A stretch of DNA of 39,907 bases, from contig CAIVRI010000064.1 of the NCBI GenBank assembly GCA_903908265.1, positions 1-39,907 of the forward strand, in the 5' to 3' direction. The translations under genes were made by a program, and so were the position numbers. Source of the DNA: an uncultured Pseudomonadota bacterium (GTDB lineage Bacteria > Pseudomonadota > Gammaproteobacteria > Steroidobacterales > Steroidobacteraceae). Shown piece after piece: positions 15,840 to 24,690 of the stretch (within the stretch, counting starts at the first letter, position 1; every line of letters begins with the position of its first letter). The notes under the pieces were generated by a model. It was not told the DNA's origin and made no database searches. It saw nothing but the letters and a program-made list of their open reading frames with translations.

Positions 15840-16460
15840 ATGATCCGACCGAGCCGCCACCGCCTGCCCCAACATACCGCGTCGCGCGCGGCGGGCTACA
15901 CGCTCGTCGAACTGATGATCGCCATGACGGTGGCAGTCATCTTGGGCTCCATCGCCGTCCCGACCATGCGCACCATGCTGCTGAACGGTCGCCTGACCAG
16001 CGCCACCAACGATCTGCTCGCTGGCGTGAACCGCGCGCGCACCGAAGCCCTCAAACAACAATTACCAACCGTGGTCTGCTTCACCGCCGACCCCACAGCG
16101 ACGACACCTGCTTGCGACTACACCGCCGCCCGTGGTTGGATCGTGTTCGTCGATAGCAATGGCGACTGGGCCTATGAATCGGGTGAACAAATCCTCGAGC
16201 GTCACCCGACCCTCCACACCGCCGTGACCGTGAAGGCCGACGGTGACGGCATCGTCGCCTTCTCAGCGACCGGTTTTGCAACGCCCTCGGGTGCCCATCA
16301 GGCGCTGCGCAACGTCACCTTTTGCGATGCGCGCGGCGTGGTGGCGCAGGGTACGTCCTCGAGCGCCCGCGCGCTGATCGTGGCAACCACCGGTCGGGCC
16401 CGTGCGGTGGCTTCGGTCACGGACGTGACCGCCGCCCTCGCCGGTTCGAGCTGCCCATGA
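15840..16460 (+). CDS. fimT: Minor pseudopilin FimT/GspH family
   Basis: 206 residues. A short basic leader ends at the prepilin peptidase site AAG^YTLVELMIAM (Glu5 present), followed by the hydrophobic alpha-1 helix and a GspH-like globular domain (WIVFVDSNGDW typical of the family). GAGGA is just upstream of ATG 15840; the longer frame from 15777 is unlikely. First gene of the fimT-pilV-pilW-pilX-x-pilY1-pilE run; its stop overlaps the pilV start (ATGA). In relatives FimT can bind DNA during natural transformation; whether this one does is not visible. Confidence 0.9.
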   Translation: MIRPSRHRLPQHTASRAAGYTLVELMIAMTVAVILGSIAVPTMRTMLLNGRLTSATNDLLAGVNRARTEALKQQLPTVVCFTADPTATTPACDYTAARGWIVFVDSNGDWAYESGEQILERHPTLHTAVTVKADGDGIVAFSATGFATPSGAHQALRNVTFCDARGVVAQGTSSSARALIVATTGRARAVASVTDVTAALAGSSCP

Positions 16461-16912
16461 GACACCACCGCGGTTTTACACTCATCGAAGTGTTGGTCGC
16501 ACTGGTTGTGCTCGCGATCGGCCTGATCGGTGTGGCCAAACTCTTCGTCGTCACCATCCAAGGCAACGCCAGCGCCAGTTCACGTTTGTACGCGGTCAAT
16601 CTGACAGCAGACCTCGCCGATCGCATCCGCGCGAACCGCACCGGCGGCGCGGCCTATGGCGGTGCAGCAGCAGATTATAGTTGTGTCGGCGGCGTCGTCC
16701 GCGCCGTGCAGTGTGCGCCCGCACAGATGGCCGCCACCGACTTGTACGTCTGGCAGGCGCAGATCGCCTCGACGCTACCGCCCGGGGCCACCGGCACCGT
16801 CACGTATGCCGCGGCGGGCACCAATCTGCCTGCGACCTACACGATCGCGGTCCGCTGGCTGGAAGCCGGCAGCGGCCAGTCCCTGTCCTACACTTTGCGG
16901 GTGATCATATGA
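16457..16912 (+). CDS. pilV: Minor pilin PilV
   Basis: 151 residues. Leader MRHHRG^ then FTLIEVLVALVVLAIGLIGV, a classic class III signal with Glu5; the body contains ADRIRANRTGG as in PilV proteins. It inserts in the inner membrane and joins the tip-priming complex of the type IV pilus. The start ATG overlaps the fimT stop by 4 bases and its own stop overlaps pilW in the same way, so translation is coupled. Confidence 0.92.
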   Translation: MRHHRGFTLIEVLVALVVLAIGLIGVAKLFVVTIQGNASASSRLYAVNLTADLADRIRANRTGGAAYGGAAADYSCVGGVVRAVQCAPAQMAATDLYVWQAQIASTLPPGATGTVTYAAAGTNLPATYTIAVRWLEAGSGQSLSYTLRVII

Positions 16913-17943
16913 AGCACCCGTCGCGCGCGCGTGGCCTGACGCTCATCGAACTGATGATTGCGCTCACCATTGGGCTACTGCTCGTCGGTAGCGCCTTCAA
17001 GGTCTACATGGAGAGTGCGCGGACCTACGGCATCCATGAGACCGAGGCGCGACTCGAGGAAAATGCTCGCTATGCCTACTCGGTGCTCGAGCCGGACCTG
17101 CGCATGGCCGGCTTTTGGGGTTACGCCAAAGGCGTGAGCAGCATCGCCGGCGCCAGCCTGCAGAGCGCGAGCGCTGCCACCACCATGGCCGGCACCGCGG
17201 CCAGCAGTTGCGGCAGCAACTTCGGCACCGATCTGGGTACTGTGATCGAAGGCACGAACGACAGCTACACCCTCGGCTGCACCGCCTATGGCAGTGGCTT
17301 CATGCCCTCCGCAGACACGATCACCGTCCGGCGCGCCTCCATGCTGCCGAGCGCGGTACCGACGGCGACCGCAGGACCGCTGCGGATCTGCTCGACGCGC
17401 ACGACGGTCTCCTTAGTGAATATCGGCACCAGTTGCCAGGCCGATCAGTCACCGGCACAAAATTCGCCAGGCACCATTCATGACCTGATCGTGCACGCCT
17501 ACTATGTCTCCCGCGACGCGTCGACCGCCACCGGCGTGCCCACCTTGTGGCGCAAATCCTTGAACACGGTCGGCACCGTACCCACTTTTCAGGATGAAGA
17601 GATCCTCGCCGGCGTCGAAGATCTGCAGGTGCAGTTCGGCATCGACTACACCGGGTCTACCGGCTCCGTGCAGCAATATGTGAATCCACTGAATGCAGCA
17701 CAGCTACCGCTCGGCGCCCAAGTGGTGGCCGTGCGCTTATGGCTGTTGGTGCGTGCCGATGCGATGGAAACCGGCTTCACGGACAACCGCACCTACGCGT
17801 ATGGCAATCGCTCCAGCCTGAACGGCACGACCCATGACCTCACGAGCACCGGTGCCGCGGGCTTGGCCTACCAGCCCAACGACCACTACCGTCGCCTGCT
17901 GGTCAGTCGCACGGTCATGGTCCGCAACGTGTTGGGGACCTGA
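16909..17943 (+). CDS. pilW: Minor pilin PilW
   Basis: 344 residues. Leader MKHPSRARG^ then LTLIELMIALTIGLLLVG with Glu5. RLEENARYAYSVLEPDLRMA and GFWGYA just after the helix are typical of PilW. The large C-terminal domain (about 60-344) has several cysteines. It starts in an ATGA overlap with pilV. Part of the pilus-initiating minor pilin complex with PilV, PilX, FimT and PilE. Confidence 0.93.
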   Translation: MKHPSRARGLTLIELMIALTIGLLLVGSAFKVYMESARTYGIHETEARLEENARYAYSVLEPDLRMAGFWGYAKGVSSIAGASLQSASAATTMAGTAASSCGSNFGTDLGTVIEGTNDSYTLGCTAYGSGFMPSADTITVRRASMLPSAVPTATAGPLRICSTRTTVSLVNIGTSCQADQSPAQNSPGTIHDLIVHAYYVSRDASTATGVPTLWRKSLNTVGTVPTFQDEEILAGVEDLQVQFGIDYTGSTGSVQQYVNPLNAAQLPLGAQVVAVRLWLLVRADAMETGFTDNRTYAYGNRSSLNGTTHDLTSTGAAGLAYQPNDHYRRLLVSRTVMVRNVLGT

Positions 17944-17946
17944 ACC

Positions 17947-18426
17947 ATGGGGCAGCACTCCTACACTGTAGCCAACCCGCACCGCGCCCACGGCGTCGCC
18001 TTGCCGATTGCGCTGCTGCTGCTCACACTCTTGCTACTGCTGGCCGTCGCGGCCATGCGCTCGGCGAGCTTAGGGTTCATCATGGCCGGCAACGAACAGT
18101 TTCGTCAGAACGCCTTCATGGCCTCCGAAACCGGAATCGAGCAAGCCATGGCCTTCGGCGCGTTCAATCCCGAGAACACCTCGGTGGCGGTGAACGGCAC
18201 CGTCCCGGGCACCAGCGCGGACACCTACAGGAGCACCATCGTGACGCAACTGCAGGGCGCGCCCCAAGGTGCGGTCTTTGGTTCTAGTTGGAATGCGTTC
18301 TCCAGTTACCATTTCGAAATCCAGTCCACCGGCACCTCGGCGCGCAACGCCGCCATGGTCCACGTGCAGGGTGTCGCGGTCATCGCGCCCTACAGCGTCG
18401 TCGTGACCGGCGCTGGCGGCCCTTGA
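17947..18426 (+). CDS. pilX: Minor pilin PilX
   Basis: 159 residues. The N-terminus runs to HG^VALPIALLLLTLLLLLAV; Glu5 is absent, as is usual in PilX, and is replaced by the ALPIA form. MASETGIEQA after the helix is characteristic. PilX bridges the other minor pilins to PilY1. It begins 3 bases after the pilW stop. Confidence 0.9.
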   Translation: MGQHSYTVANPHRAHGVALPIALLLLTLLLLLAVAAMRSASLGFIMAGNEQFRQNAFMASETGIEQAMAFGAFNPENTSVAVNGTVPGTSADTYRSTIVTQLQGAPQGAVFGSSWNAFSSYHFEIQSTGTSARNAAMVHVQGVAVIAPYSVVVTGAGGP

Positions 18427-18439
18427 GGGAATCGTCATC

Positions 18440-18823
18440 ATGACCCCATCCATGTACCGATTCGGCAGCGTTGGTTTTTTACTGCTGTGCACTGGGCTGG
18501 CCTTAGCCGGCACGCCCGCAGGCGTAGAGTCAATCGGCCTTGAGCGGGCGGTGGAAACCGACACCACCGCTACCCGTCTGCCAAGCGATGGCGCAACGGA
18601 AATCGTCGTCACGCCCTGCCCGAGCTGCCGACCCGAGCACTATGCGATCGATGCCTACACCCGCTGGTTCGTTGGACCACGTCGTGTGTCGCTCAGCGAC
18701 CTGCGAGCACAGGCCGCAGGCCCGAGCAAAAATCTCACCGTACTCTTAGATACCCACAGCGATCTCGTCACCCGCGTGATACTCGCCCCAAGCGTCGCAC
18801 CCAGCCCCGGAGGGCGGCCATGA
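18440..18823 (+). CDS. Unknown secreted protein between pilX and pilY1
   Basis: 127 residues. A signal-peptide-like N-terminus (hydrophobic VGFLLLCTGLALAG, cleavage near residue 23) is followed by a soluble part with one CPSC pair (TPCPSCRPEHYAIDAYTRW). It has no prepilin cleavage site, so it is not a pilin. Its stop overlaps the pilY1 start by 4 bases (ATGA), and it is flanked by pilus genes on both sides, so it is almost certainly translated and tied to pilus assembly. The CXXC could be a redox or metal site, perhaps helping PilY1 folding. I recognise no family. Confidence 0.8.
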   Translation: MTPSMYRFGSVGFLLLCTGLALAGTPAGVESIGLERAVETDTTATRLPSDGATEIVVTPCPSCRPEHYAIDAYTRWFVGPRRVSLSDLRAQAAGPSKNLTVLLDTHSDLVTRVILAPSVAPSPGGRP

Positions 18824-21800
18824 AGCGCGCACGGCGATTAGGCATGCAGCCGGTCGCTGCGGCGCTGCTGGCACTACTGTTTGCCGGCATCGGCGTCGCC
18901 CTAGGCGATGACACCGAGATCTTCTCGGCACCCTCGGGCGGCACTATTGGCCCCAACATCCTCTTGGTCCTCGATAATTCCGGCAGCATGAGCAGCGATG
19001 TGTATTCCGCGGTGGCTTTCGACCCAGCGGCGACCTACCCGGTGACCACAGGCCAAAATCCACACACCAACCGCTGCACCACGCTGTTCGACGAAACCCA
19101 GTACTACCTGGTCGTCGGTAGCGGTGCACCCAGTACCACCGGTGTGCCATCAGCCACCAGCATTCCCACCTGCCCGGCTTCTACGCGATCGACGACGAAG
19201 GTGCCGCAGAACTATCTGTTATGTCAGGACGCGATAAATTCGCTCAACGCCACTGGGATCGCCACCCGTTACGTCGTGCAGTGGGGCCGCGCGACGTCCA
19301 CCAGCACGACCTACCTGTGGTCCACCACGCTGAAGACCAGTGCAAACCAGACCTTCATTGCCTGTCATGAGGACTACGTCGCCGGCAATGGACCCTATCC
19401 GGCAAATCCAGCACCGACAGTAACCGGGCTCAGCACCGCCACGGCTTATACCGTCGCCAGTAAAACCGCCTCGTACTGGTCTACTGCCCCGCTACCGGCG
19501 CAGCCCTACACCATCTACAGCGGCAAGTACCTGAACTACTACTACTTCGGCGCTTGGGGGGCAGGGTCCCGCATGTCCATCGTGCAGGCTGCAGCGCGCA
19601 ATCTGGTGACCAACCTATCGAACGTCAATATCGGCTTGATGACGTATAACAGCGCCCAAGATACCGGTGGCAAAGTCGTCTACCCAGTCACTGGCATGAC
19701 TACAACGACCAAGTCGGCGCTCACTACGGCGATCAATGCACTGACACCCGGCGGATTCACCCCGCTGTCGGACACGCTGTACGAGGCTTATCTTTACTTC
19801 AATGGATCAACGCCCAATTTCGGGAAGTACAGCACGGGCACTAGCGCACCAGCCTGGATGAACGGCGCCAATTACAAGTCCCCTATTCAGTACTCGTGTC
19901 AGCGTAATTTTGTTGTATTCCTCACCGACGGCTTACCTACCCATGACGACGCAGTCACTACGACGCTCTATAACCAACTGCCGAATGCGCCTGTGCTTGG
20001 CGGCACTTGTGACGCCGCGACGAGTGCGCCCTATACGCTGGCCGGTTGGGGTACGTCCGGCAATCTAGGTACGGCGCCGGGCGCATCAGACCGTGATTCC
20101 GGTCGCTGCTTAAGTGCAACCGCGCGCTATATGTTCAACGCCGACCTCAATGCATCGCTGACCGGACAACAGAACGTTCAGTCTTACTTCATTGGCTTTG
20201 GTGACGACCCCAGCCTTGCCGTTGCGTTCTCCTACCTGCAGAGCGCAGCCAGTGCCGGCGGCGGTCAGGCCTATACCGCTGCCGACTTGTCTGAGTTGCA
20301 AACCGCATTGACTACCATCGTCTCGAACATCCTGCAGATTTCGACGACCTTCACTGCGCCGACCGTCGCGGTGAACGCCTTCAATCGCACCCAAACGCTC
20401 AACGACCTGTACGTCTCTGTCTTCCAACCGGCTACCAACTACCACTGGCCGGGTAACCTCAAACGCTATGCGCTAAAGAACAATGTGATTGTCGACGCCA
20501 ATGGCCAACCGGCCGTCGACGCCACTACCGGCTTCTTCAAGTCCAGCGCGCAGAGCATTTGGTCGCCGAGCGCGGATGGCGCGAATATCCCCGTCGGTGG
20601 TGCAGCCAACCTACTGCCGAGTTGGGACCCCTCGGCCACACCGCACCGCAATATCTACACGTTTATCGGCAGCAACCCCACCGCACCGGTGACGCTCTCG
20701 AGCAGTGACAACACCGCGCTGACGACAACGAATCCGAACCTGACCAATGCAGTACTCGGCATCACCGCAACCACCACGACCCAGCACGACAACACGATCA
20801 AGTACGCCCGCGGTGAAGATATCCGCGACGAAAACAGCAACCAGTCGACGACCGATTCTCGCCACACCATGGGCGACCCGCTGCATGCGCAGCCTGCCGC
20901 CGTGATTTATGGCGGCTCACCCAGCACACCCGACCCTACCGACGGGGTCATCTTCGTAGCCGAAAATGACGGCTTCCTGCACGCCTTCTCGACGGCCACC
21001 GGCGTGGAACTGTGGAGCTTCATACCGCAAGAGGTGCTGCCCACCCTGCGCTCGCTGTATTCCAATGGCCCACAGACCGGCAAGCAGTACACGCTCGACG
21101 GCTCCGTTAAGGTGCTCAAATACGATGCAAACGGCGACGGCGTCGTCGACGCCAGCGCCGGTGACCGTGTCTTCATTTACTTCGGGCAGGGTCGTGGCGG
21201 CAGCACTTACTACGCCCTCGACGTCACCGACCGCAACAACCCGAAGTTCATGTGGTCGCTAGGCCCTTCGAATCTGCCGGGTTTAGGCCAGGCGTGGTCC
21301 ACCGCGCAGATCGCCCGTGTGAAGGTCGGCGGCGGCGTACAGACCTCGAAGCAAAATCTCGTACTGCTGCTGACTGGCGGCTACGACAGTGCGGAGGAAA
21401 ATGCTTCCTACGCCAGCGCTGATGCCAGCGGCAATGCCCTGTACATGGTCGATGCGGTTGCCGGCACGGTGCTCTGGTCCGGAGGGGGCGCCAGTGCACA
21501 GGCGCTGCAAACGTTCTCACGGATGGATCATGCCATTCCGTCGGACATCGCCGTGCTCGATACCAATGGCGACGGCTTCGCCGATCGCATGTATGTGGGC
21601 GATCTCGCCGGTCAGGTCTGGCGCTTTGACATCACCAACGGCAATAGTGCCAGCACTCTAGTCAGTGGCGGCGTGATCGCCTCCCTTGGTGCGCACGATT
21701 TAACCAATCCGGCCCTGACCGAGACCCGTCGCTTCTACAACGCGCCGGACGTCTCGGTCGTGCAGCAACGGGGTCAAACACCCTACGTGAATATCGCCAT

Positions 21801-22428
21801 CGGCTCCGGTTACCGCGGCCATCCCTTGTCTACCGCCACGCAGGACCATCTGTACGCGATCCGCGACTACACCCCATTCAACGCGCTGACGGCGGCACAG
21901 TACGCGGCGCTCGTGCCGGTGACAGACGCTAGCCTGACCGATATCACCAACACCGTGACCCCACAGCTCGCCGCGAACGCCGCCGGCTGGAAACTGACCT
22001 TTAGTGCAACGGGCAGCACAGCCACCGGTGAAAAGGTGTTGTCCGCAGCAACCACACTGAATAATCAAATTCTGTTTACCACGTATACGCCAGGCGGAAA
22101 CGTGGCCGTTGCCTCCTGCCAACCCGCACTCGGCGTAAACCGCTTCTATGCGGTCAGCGTCACCGACGGCAGCCCGGTCGCCAACTTGAACAACCAAAAC
22201 AATACGGCGATTGCCGATCGCTCAACGCAGCTGGCGCAAACCGGCATTGCACCCAATCTGGCGTTCCTGTTCCCGGCGCCGGTCGTGGCAACCGACGCCA
22301 GTGGCCAGCCGGTACCGACCAGCACCCAGAGCAACGTGCTGTGCATGTCCGGCGCAGAGCTGCTGAGCTCGTGCAAATCGTTTGCTAGCCGCGTTAAAAC
22401 CTACTGGAAAGAGAGCGACGCACCATGA
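18820..22428 (+). CDS. pilY1: PilY1-like type IV pilus tip adhesin
   Basis: 1202 residues with signal peptide. An N-terminal von Willebrand A-like domain has the metal-binding DNSGSM (Asp52, Ser54, Ser56) and VVFLTDGLPTHDD. The C-terminal half is the conserved PilY1 beta-propeller, beginning near DPLHAQPAAVIYGG and containing VFVAENDGFLHAF-type blades. Two EF-hand-like calcium loops are seen: DANGDGVVDASAGD near 769 and DTNGDGFADRMYVGD near 914, the latter matching the calcium site that controls pilus retraction in the P. aeruginosa protein. Many cysteines lie in the middle. Acts at the pilus tip in adhesion, surface sensing and pilus priming. Overlaps the genes on both sides by 4 bases. Confidence 0.95.
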   Translation: MKRARRLGMQPVAAALLALLFAGIGVALGDDTEIFSAPSGGTIGPNILLVLDNSGSMSSDVYSAVAFDPAATYPVTTGQNPHTNRCTTLFDETQYYLVVGSGAPSTTGVPSATSIPTCPASTRSTTKVPQNYLLCQDAINSLNATGIATRYVVQWGRATSTSTTYLWSTTLKTSANQTFIACHEDYVAGNGPYPANPAPTVTGLSTATAYTVASKTASYWSTAPLPAQPYTIYSGKYLNYYYFGAWGAGSRMSIVQAAARNLVTNLSNVNIGLMTYNSAQDTGGKVVYPVTGMTTTTKSALTTAINALTPGGFTPLSDTLYEAYLYFNGSTPNFGKYSTGTSAPAWMNGANYKSPIQYSCQRNFVVFLTDGLPTHDDAVTTTLYNQLPNAPVLGGTCDAATSAPYTLAGWGTSGNLGTAPGASDRDSGRCLSATARYMFNADLNASLTGQQNVQSYFIGFGDDPSLAVAFSYLQSAASAGGGQAYTAADLSELQTALTTIVSNILQISTTFTAPTVAVNAFNRTQTLNDLYVSVFQPATNYHWPGNLKRYALKNNVIVDANGQPAVDATTGFFKSSAQSIWSPSADGANIPVGGAANLLPSWDPSATPHRNIYTFIGSNPTAPVTLSSSDNTALTTTNPNLTNAVLGITATTTTQHDNTIKYARGEDIRDENSNQSTTDSRHTMGDPLHAQPAAVIYGGSPSTPDPTDGVIFVAENDGFLHAFSTATGVELWSFIPQEVLPTLRSLYSNGPQTGKQYTLDGSVKVLKYDANGDGVVDASAGDRVFIYFGQGRGGSTYYALDVTDRNNPKFMWSLGPSNLPGLGQAWSTAQIARVKVGGGVQTSKQNLVLLLTGGYDSAEENASYASADASGNALYMVDAVAGTVLWSGGGASAQALQTFSRMDHAIPSDIAVLDTNGDGFADRMYVGDLAGQVWRFDITNGNSASTLVSGGVIASLGAHDLTNPALTETRRFYNAPDVSVVQQRGQTPYVNIAIGSGYRGHPLSTATQDHLYAIRDYTPFNALTAAQYAALVPVTDASLTDITNTVTPQLAANAAGWKLTFSATGSTATGEKVLSAATTLNNQILFTTYTPGGNVAVASCQPALGVNRFYAVSVTDGSPVANLNNQNNTAIADRSTQLAQTGIAPNLAFLFPAPVVATDASGQPVPTSTQSNVLCMSGAELLSSCKSFASRVKTYWKESDAP

Positions 22429-22850
22429 GCACACGCGATCGCGGCTTCACCATGATCGAACTGATGATGACGGTCGTGGTCATCGCGATCCTCGCCACGA
22501 TCGCCATTGCCAGCTACCGCAGTTCGGTGCTTCGCGCGCATCGCACCGACGCGTCGACCACGCTGCTGCGGGTCTCCATGGCCGAGGAAAAATACTTTCT
22601 ACAGAACAGTCAGTACACTGCCGATCTAGCCAGTGCCGCTCCCACCGGCCTTGGTATCGGCGCTACCAGCCCACTGGGTTATTACACGTTGGCCGTGATC
22701 GCGGGCAGCACCGGCTCGCTCGCCACTTCCTGGAACGTCACCGCATCCGCTATTGGCGATCAATTGCGTGATCTGCCCGCCTGTCTGAGCATGAGTATCG
22801 ACGACCAAGGGACGCGCAGTCCGAACGATGCGTCCGGCTGTTGGAAGTAG
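22425..22850 (+). CDS. pilE: Minor pilin PilE
   Basis: 141 residues. Leader MSTRDRG^ then FTMIELMMTVVVIAILATIA with Glu5, followed by the RAHRTDASTTLLRVSMAEEKYFLQN helix of the PilE/ComP group. Two cysteines near the end (ACLSMSI and SGCWK) form the D-region disulfide. Last gene of the pilus cluster, starting in an ATGA overlap with pilY1. It could equally be labelled a ComP-like minor pilin. Confidence 0.9.
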   Translation: MSTRDRGFTMIELMMTVVVIAILATIAIASYRSSVLRAHRTDASTTLLRVSMAEEKYFLQNSQYTADLASAAPTGLGIGATSPLGYYTLAVIAGSTGSLATSWNVTASAIGDQLRDLPACLSMSIDDQGTRSPNDASGCWK

Positions 22851-22868
22851 CGCCGACCAACGCGGGAT

Positions 22869-23546
22869 TCAACCGCTGCCTAGGTGTGTGCGCAAGCGAC
22901 ACTCGCCGCGCACGGTTTGCCCCCCAGCAATCGCCCCTAGCGACAACAACCGCAACACCACCGTCTCGGCATCTCGGGACACCTCGGTACGGGCCAGCGG
23001 TGGATGCGCGAGTAGATCCAAGGCATCGCCGCCGGGTAGACGCAACGTGGATTGGCGCGGCCACGCAAACGGTGAGGCGCTGGAGCGCTGGACGGCCGTG
23101 GCACCGAGCGCGCCGCGCGGCACTTCCAAAATCGCAGTAGCGTCCGTTGCCATTTGAAAAACATACCCCCACGGGGACTGCAGAGCGACCGGGCAGCAGT
23201 TTTCAATCGCCAAGGCCAAATGCAGGCCCCAGTCGTCGACCGTGATCAGCTGGCGCGCGCGCAGCAGCACGCGACCCTCGGTATCCCGGCCGCTGTACTC
23301 TAACTCGACCTGATCGCGCGAGATCCGTTCCGGGCGCCAGAGCCCGCGGGTAGCGCAGACCGCGAGCGGCAAGACCGGCTGACAGCCCAACGCACCCCCC
23401 ACGGGAAACCACTGCCGGCAGCGGGCCCCGGCGTGTGTCTGGAAAGCGGAAACGGCACCGCCGGCTACTGCACTGAGCGTGGCGAGTTGGCCGTCCGAGC
23501 CGATCTGTAAACCCGCAGTGGCCGACGGGGCGCGCAACGACCGCAT
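22869..23546 (-). CDS. Possible aldose 1-epimerase (mutarotase)-like protein
   Basis: 225 residues with no signal peptide or membrane segment. The pattern LHLALAIENCCPVALQSPWGYVF resembles the galactose mutarotase core (LxLxxxNxxxxPxPxxxGxHPYF), but the catalytic HPYF histidine is replaced, and the protein is about 70-100 residues shorter than true epimerases. It may be a non-catalytic sugar-binding relative. AGGAG lies 8 bases before the ATG. It is convergent with pilE and divergent from the LysR gene (158-bp shared upstream region), so that regulator may control it. Confidence 0.5.
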   Translation of the reverse strand: MRSLRAPSATAGLQIGSDGQLATLSAVAGGAVSAFQTHAGARCRQWFPVGGALGCQPVLPLAVCATRGLWRPERISRDQVELEYSGRDTEGRVLLRARQLITVDDWGLHLALAIENCCPVALQSPWGYVFQMATDATAILEVPRGALGATAVQRSSASPFAWPRQSTLRLPGGDALDLLAHPPLARTEVSRDAETVVLRLLSLGAIAGGQTVRGECRLRTHLGSG

Positions 23547-23704
23547 AAATACTGCTCCTACGCAGGTGCGCGTAGGCTAAAGAACGGGTCAGGATCCGGT
23601 AAAGCATTGATTCTTAGCGCATTGGTCTAATTATTGGATCTAAACGCCTCCACCCCCCTAGAGCCCGCTACACTGGGCGTACTACGGCTGCTCTAAGGCG
23701 CGCG

Positions 23705-24661
23705 ATGCGTCGTCCACTGCCCCCGCTGAATGCGCTCAAAAGCTTTGAAGCGGCCGCTCGACTCGGCTCCTTTCGGGCGGCCGGCGATGCAATGTGCGTC
23801 TCGCACTCGGCCATCAGTTACCACGTCAAGCAACTCGAACGGCATCTGGGTCTGGCGGTATTCCACCGGGCGCCACGCGCACTAAGCCTGACAGCGGCGG
23901 GCCGCACGCTCTATGCCACGGTGCGCGAGTCCTTCAACCGCATCGCCGACACCGCCGATCGCCTTGTCGCCCCCCGTGGCAACGAAGTCCTGACGCTGCA
24001 ACTGTATTCCACGCTGACCGTACGCTGGCTCATACCGCGACTTGCCGAGTTCGAAGCACAGCACCCCGGTTTGCGCTTGCGCTTGATCACCTCGCAAGAC
24101 GACGTGGATTTCAGCAGGGACGAGATCGAGGCCTGTGTACTCATCGGCCACCCACACTACGCGGACCTCGATTACACCTACCTGTTCTCCAGCGACCTCT
24201 TCCCGGTGGCGAGTCCTGCTTTTCTAGCCCGCACGGCGCTCAAGGTACCGACCGATCTGGCGCGCGTGCCGCTACTACAGGTCCATCCGTCGCATGCGGA
24301 TTGGTCCATCTGGTTGGATCATGCCGGCATCACCACGGTGGACCCCGATGCAGGCTTGTCCTTCGACAGTTACGACCATGCACTGGCCACCGCACGGCTG
24401 GGGCTTGGCGTCGCGCTCGCCATGGATGTCTACGTCGCCGATGAGCTCGCCACCGGCATGCTCACCGAACCCTTCGCCCCGCTACGCGCGACCCATCCGG
24501 CCAACTGGTGGTTCGTGGCCCGTCGCGCCCACACCGCGCAACCGAAGATTCGGGCTTTTCGTGCGTGGCTGGTTGCAGCGGTGACAGCCGATGGGCGGTT
24601 GCGACGAAACGCCCCGCCGCGCACGACGAACACTTGCGCGACCGACCACCCATCGGGCTAA
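23705..24661 (+). CDS. LysR-family regulator, GcvA/AmpR type
   Basis: 318 residues. The winged helix-turn-helix is at about 6-65 (PLNALKSFEAAARLGSF, SHSAISYHVKQLERHLGLAVF), followed by a linker helix and an effector-binding domain (about 95-300) that starts with the LTVRWLIPRLAEF element typical of GcvA and AmpR. It would bind a small ligand and activate nearby genes. It is divergent from the mutarotase-like gene and only 29 bp upstream of the ester hydrolase gene on the same strand, so it probably leads that operon and may control both directions. Confidence 0.9.
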   Translation: MRRPLPPLNALKSFEAAARLGSFRAAGDAMCVSHSAISYHVKQLERHLGLAVFHRAPRALSLTAAGRTLYATVRESFNRIADTADRLVAPRGNEVLTLQLYSTLTVRWLIPRLAEFEAQHPGLRLRLITSQDDVDFSRDEIEACVLIGHPHYADLDYTYLFSSDLFPVASPAFLARTALKVPTDLARVPLLQVHPSHADWSIWLDHAGITTVDPDAGLSFDSYDHALATARLGLGVALAMDVYVADELATGMLTEPFAPLRATHPANWWFVARRAHTAQPKIRAFRAWLVAAVTADGRLRRNAPPRTTNTCATDHPSG

Positions 24662-24690
24662 CATCGCGCATCACTTTGGGGAGTCGCCTT

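Noticed and set aside
24508-24690. N-terminal extension of the ester hydrolase frame
   Set aside because: It overlaps the lysR 3' end and would bury the signal peptide that begins at ATG 24691.
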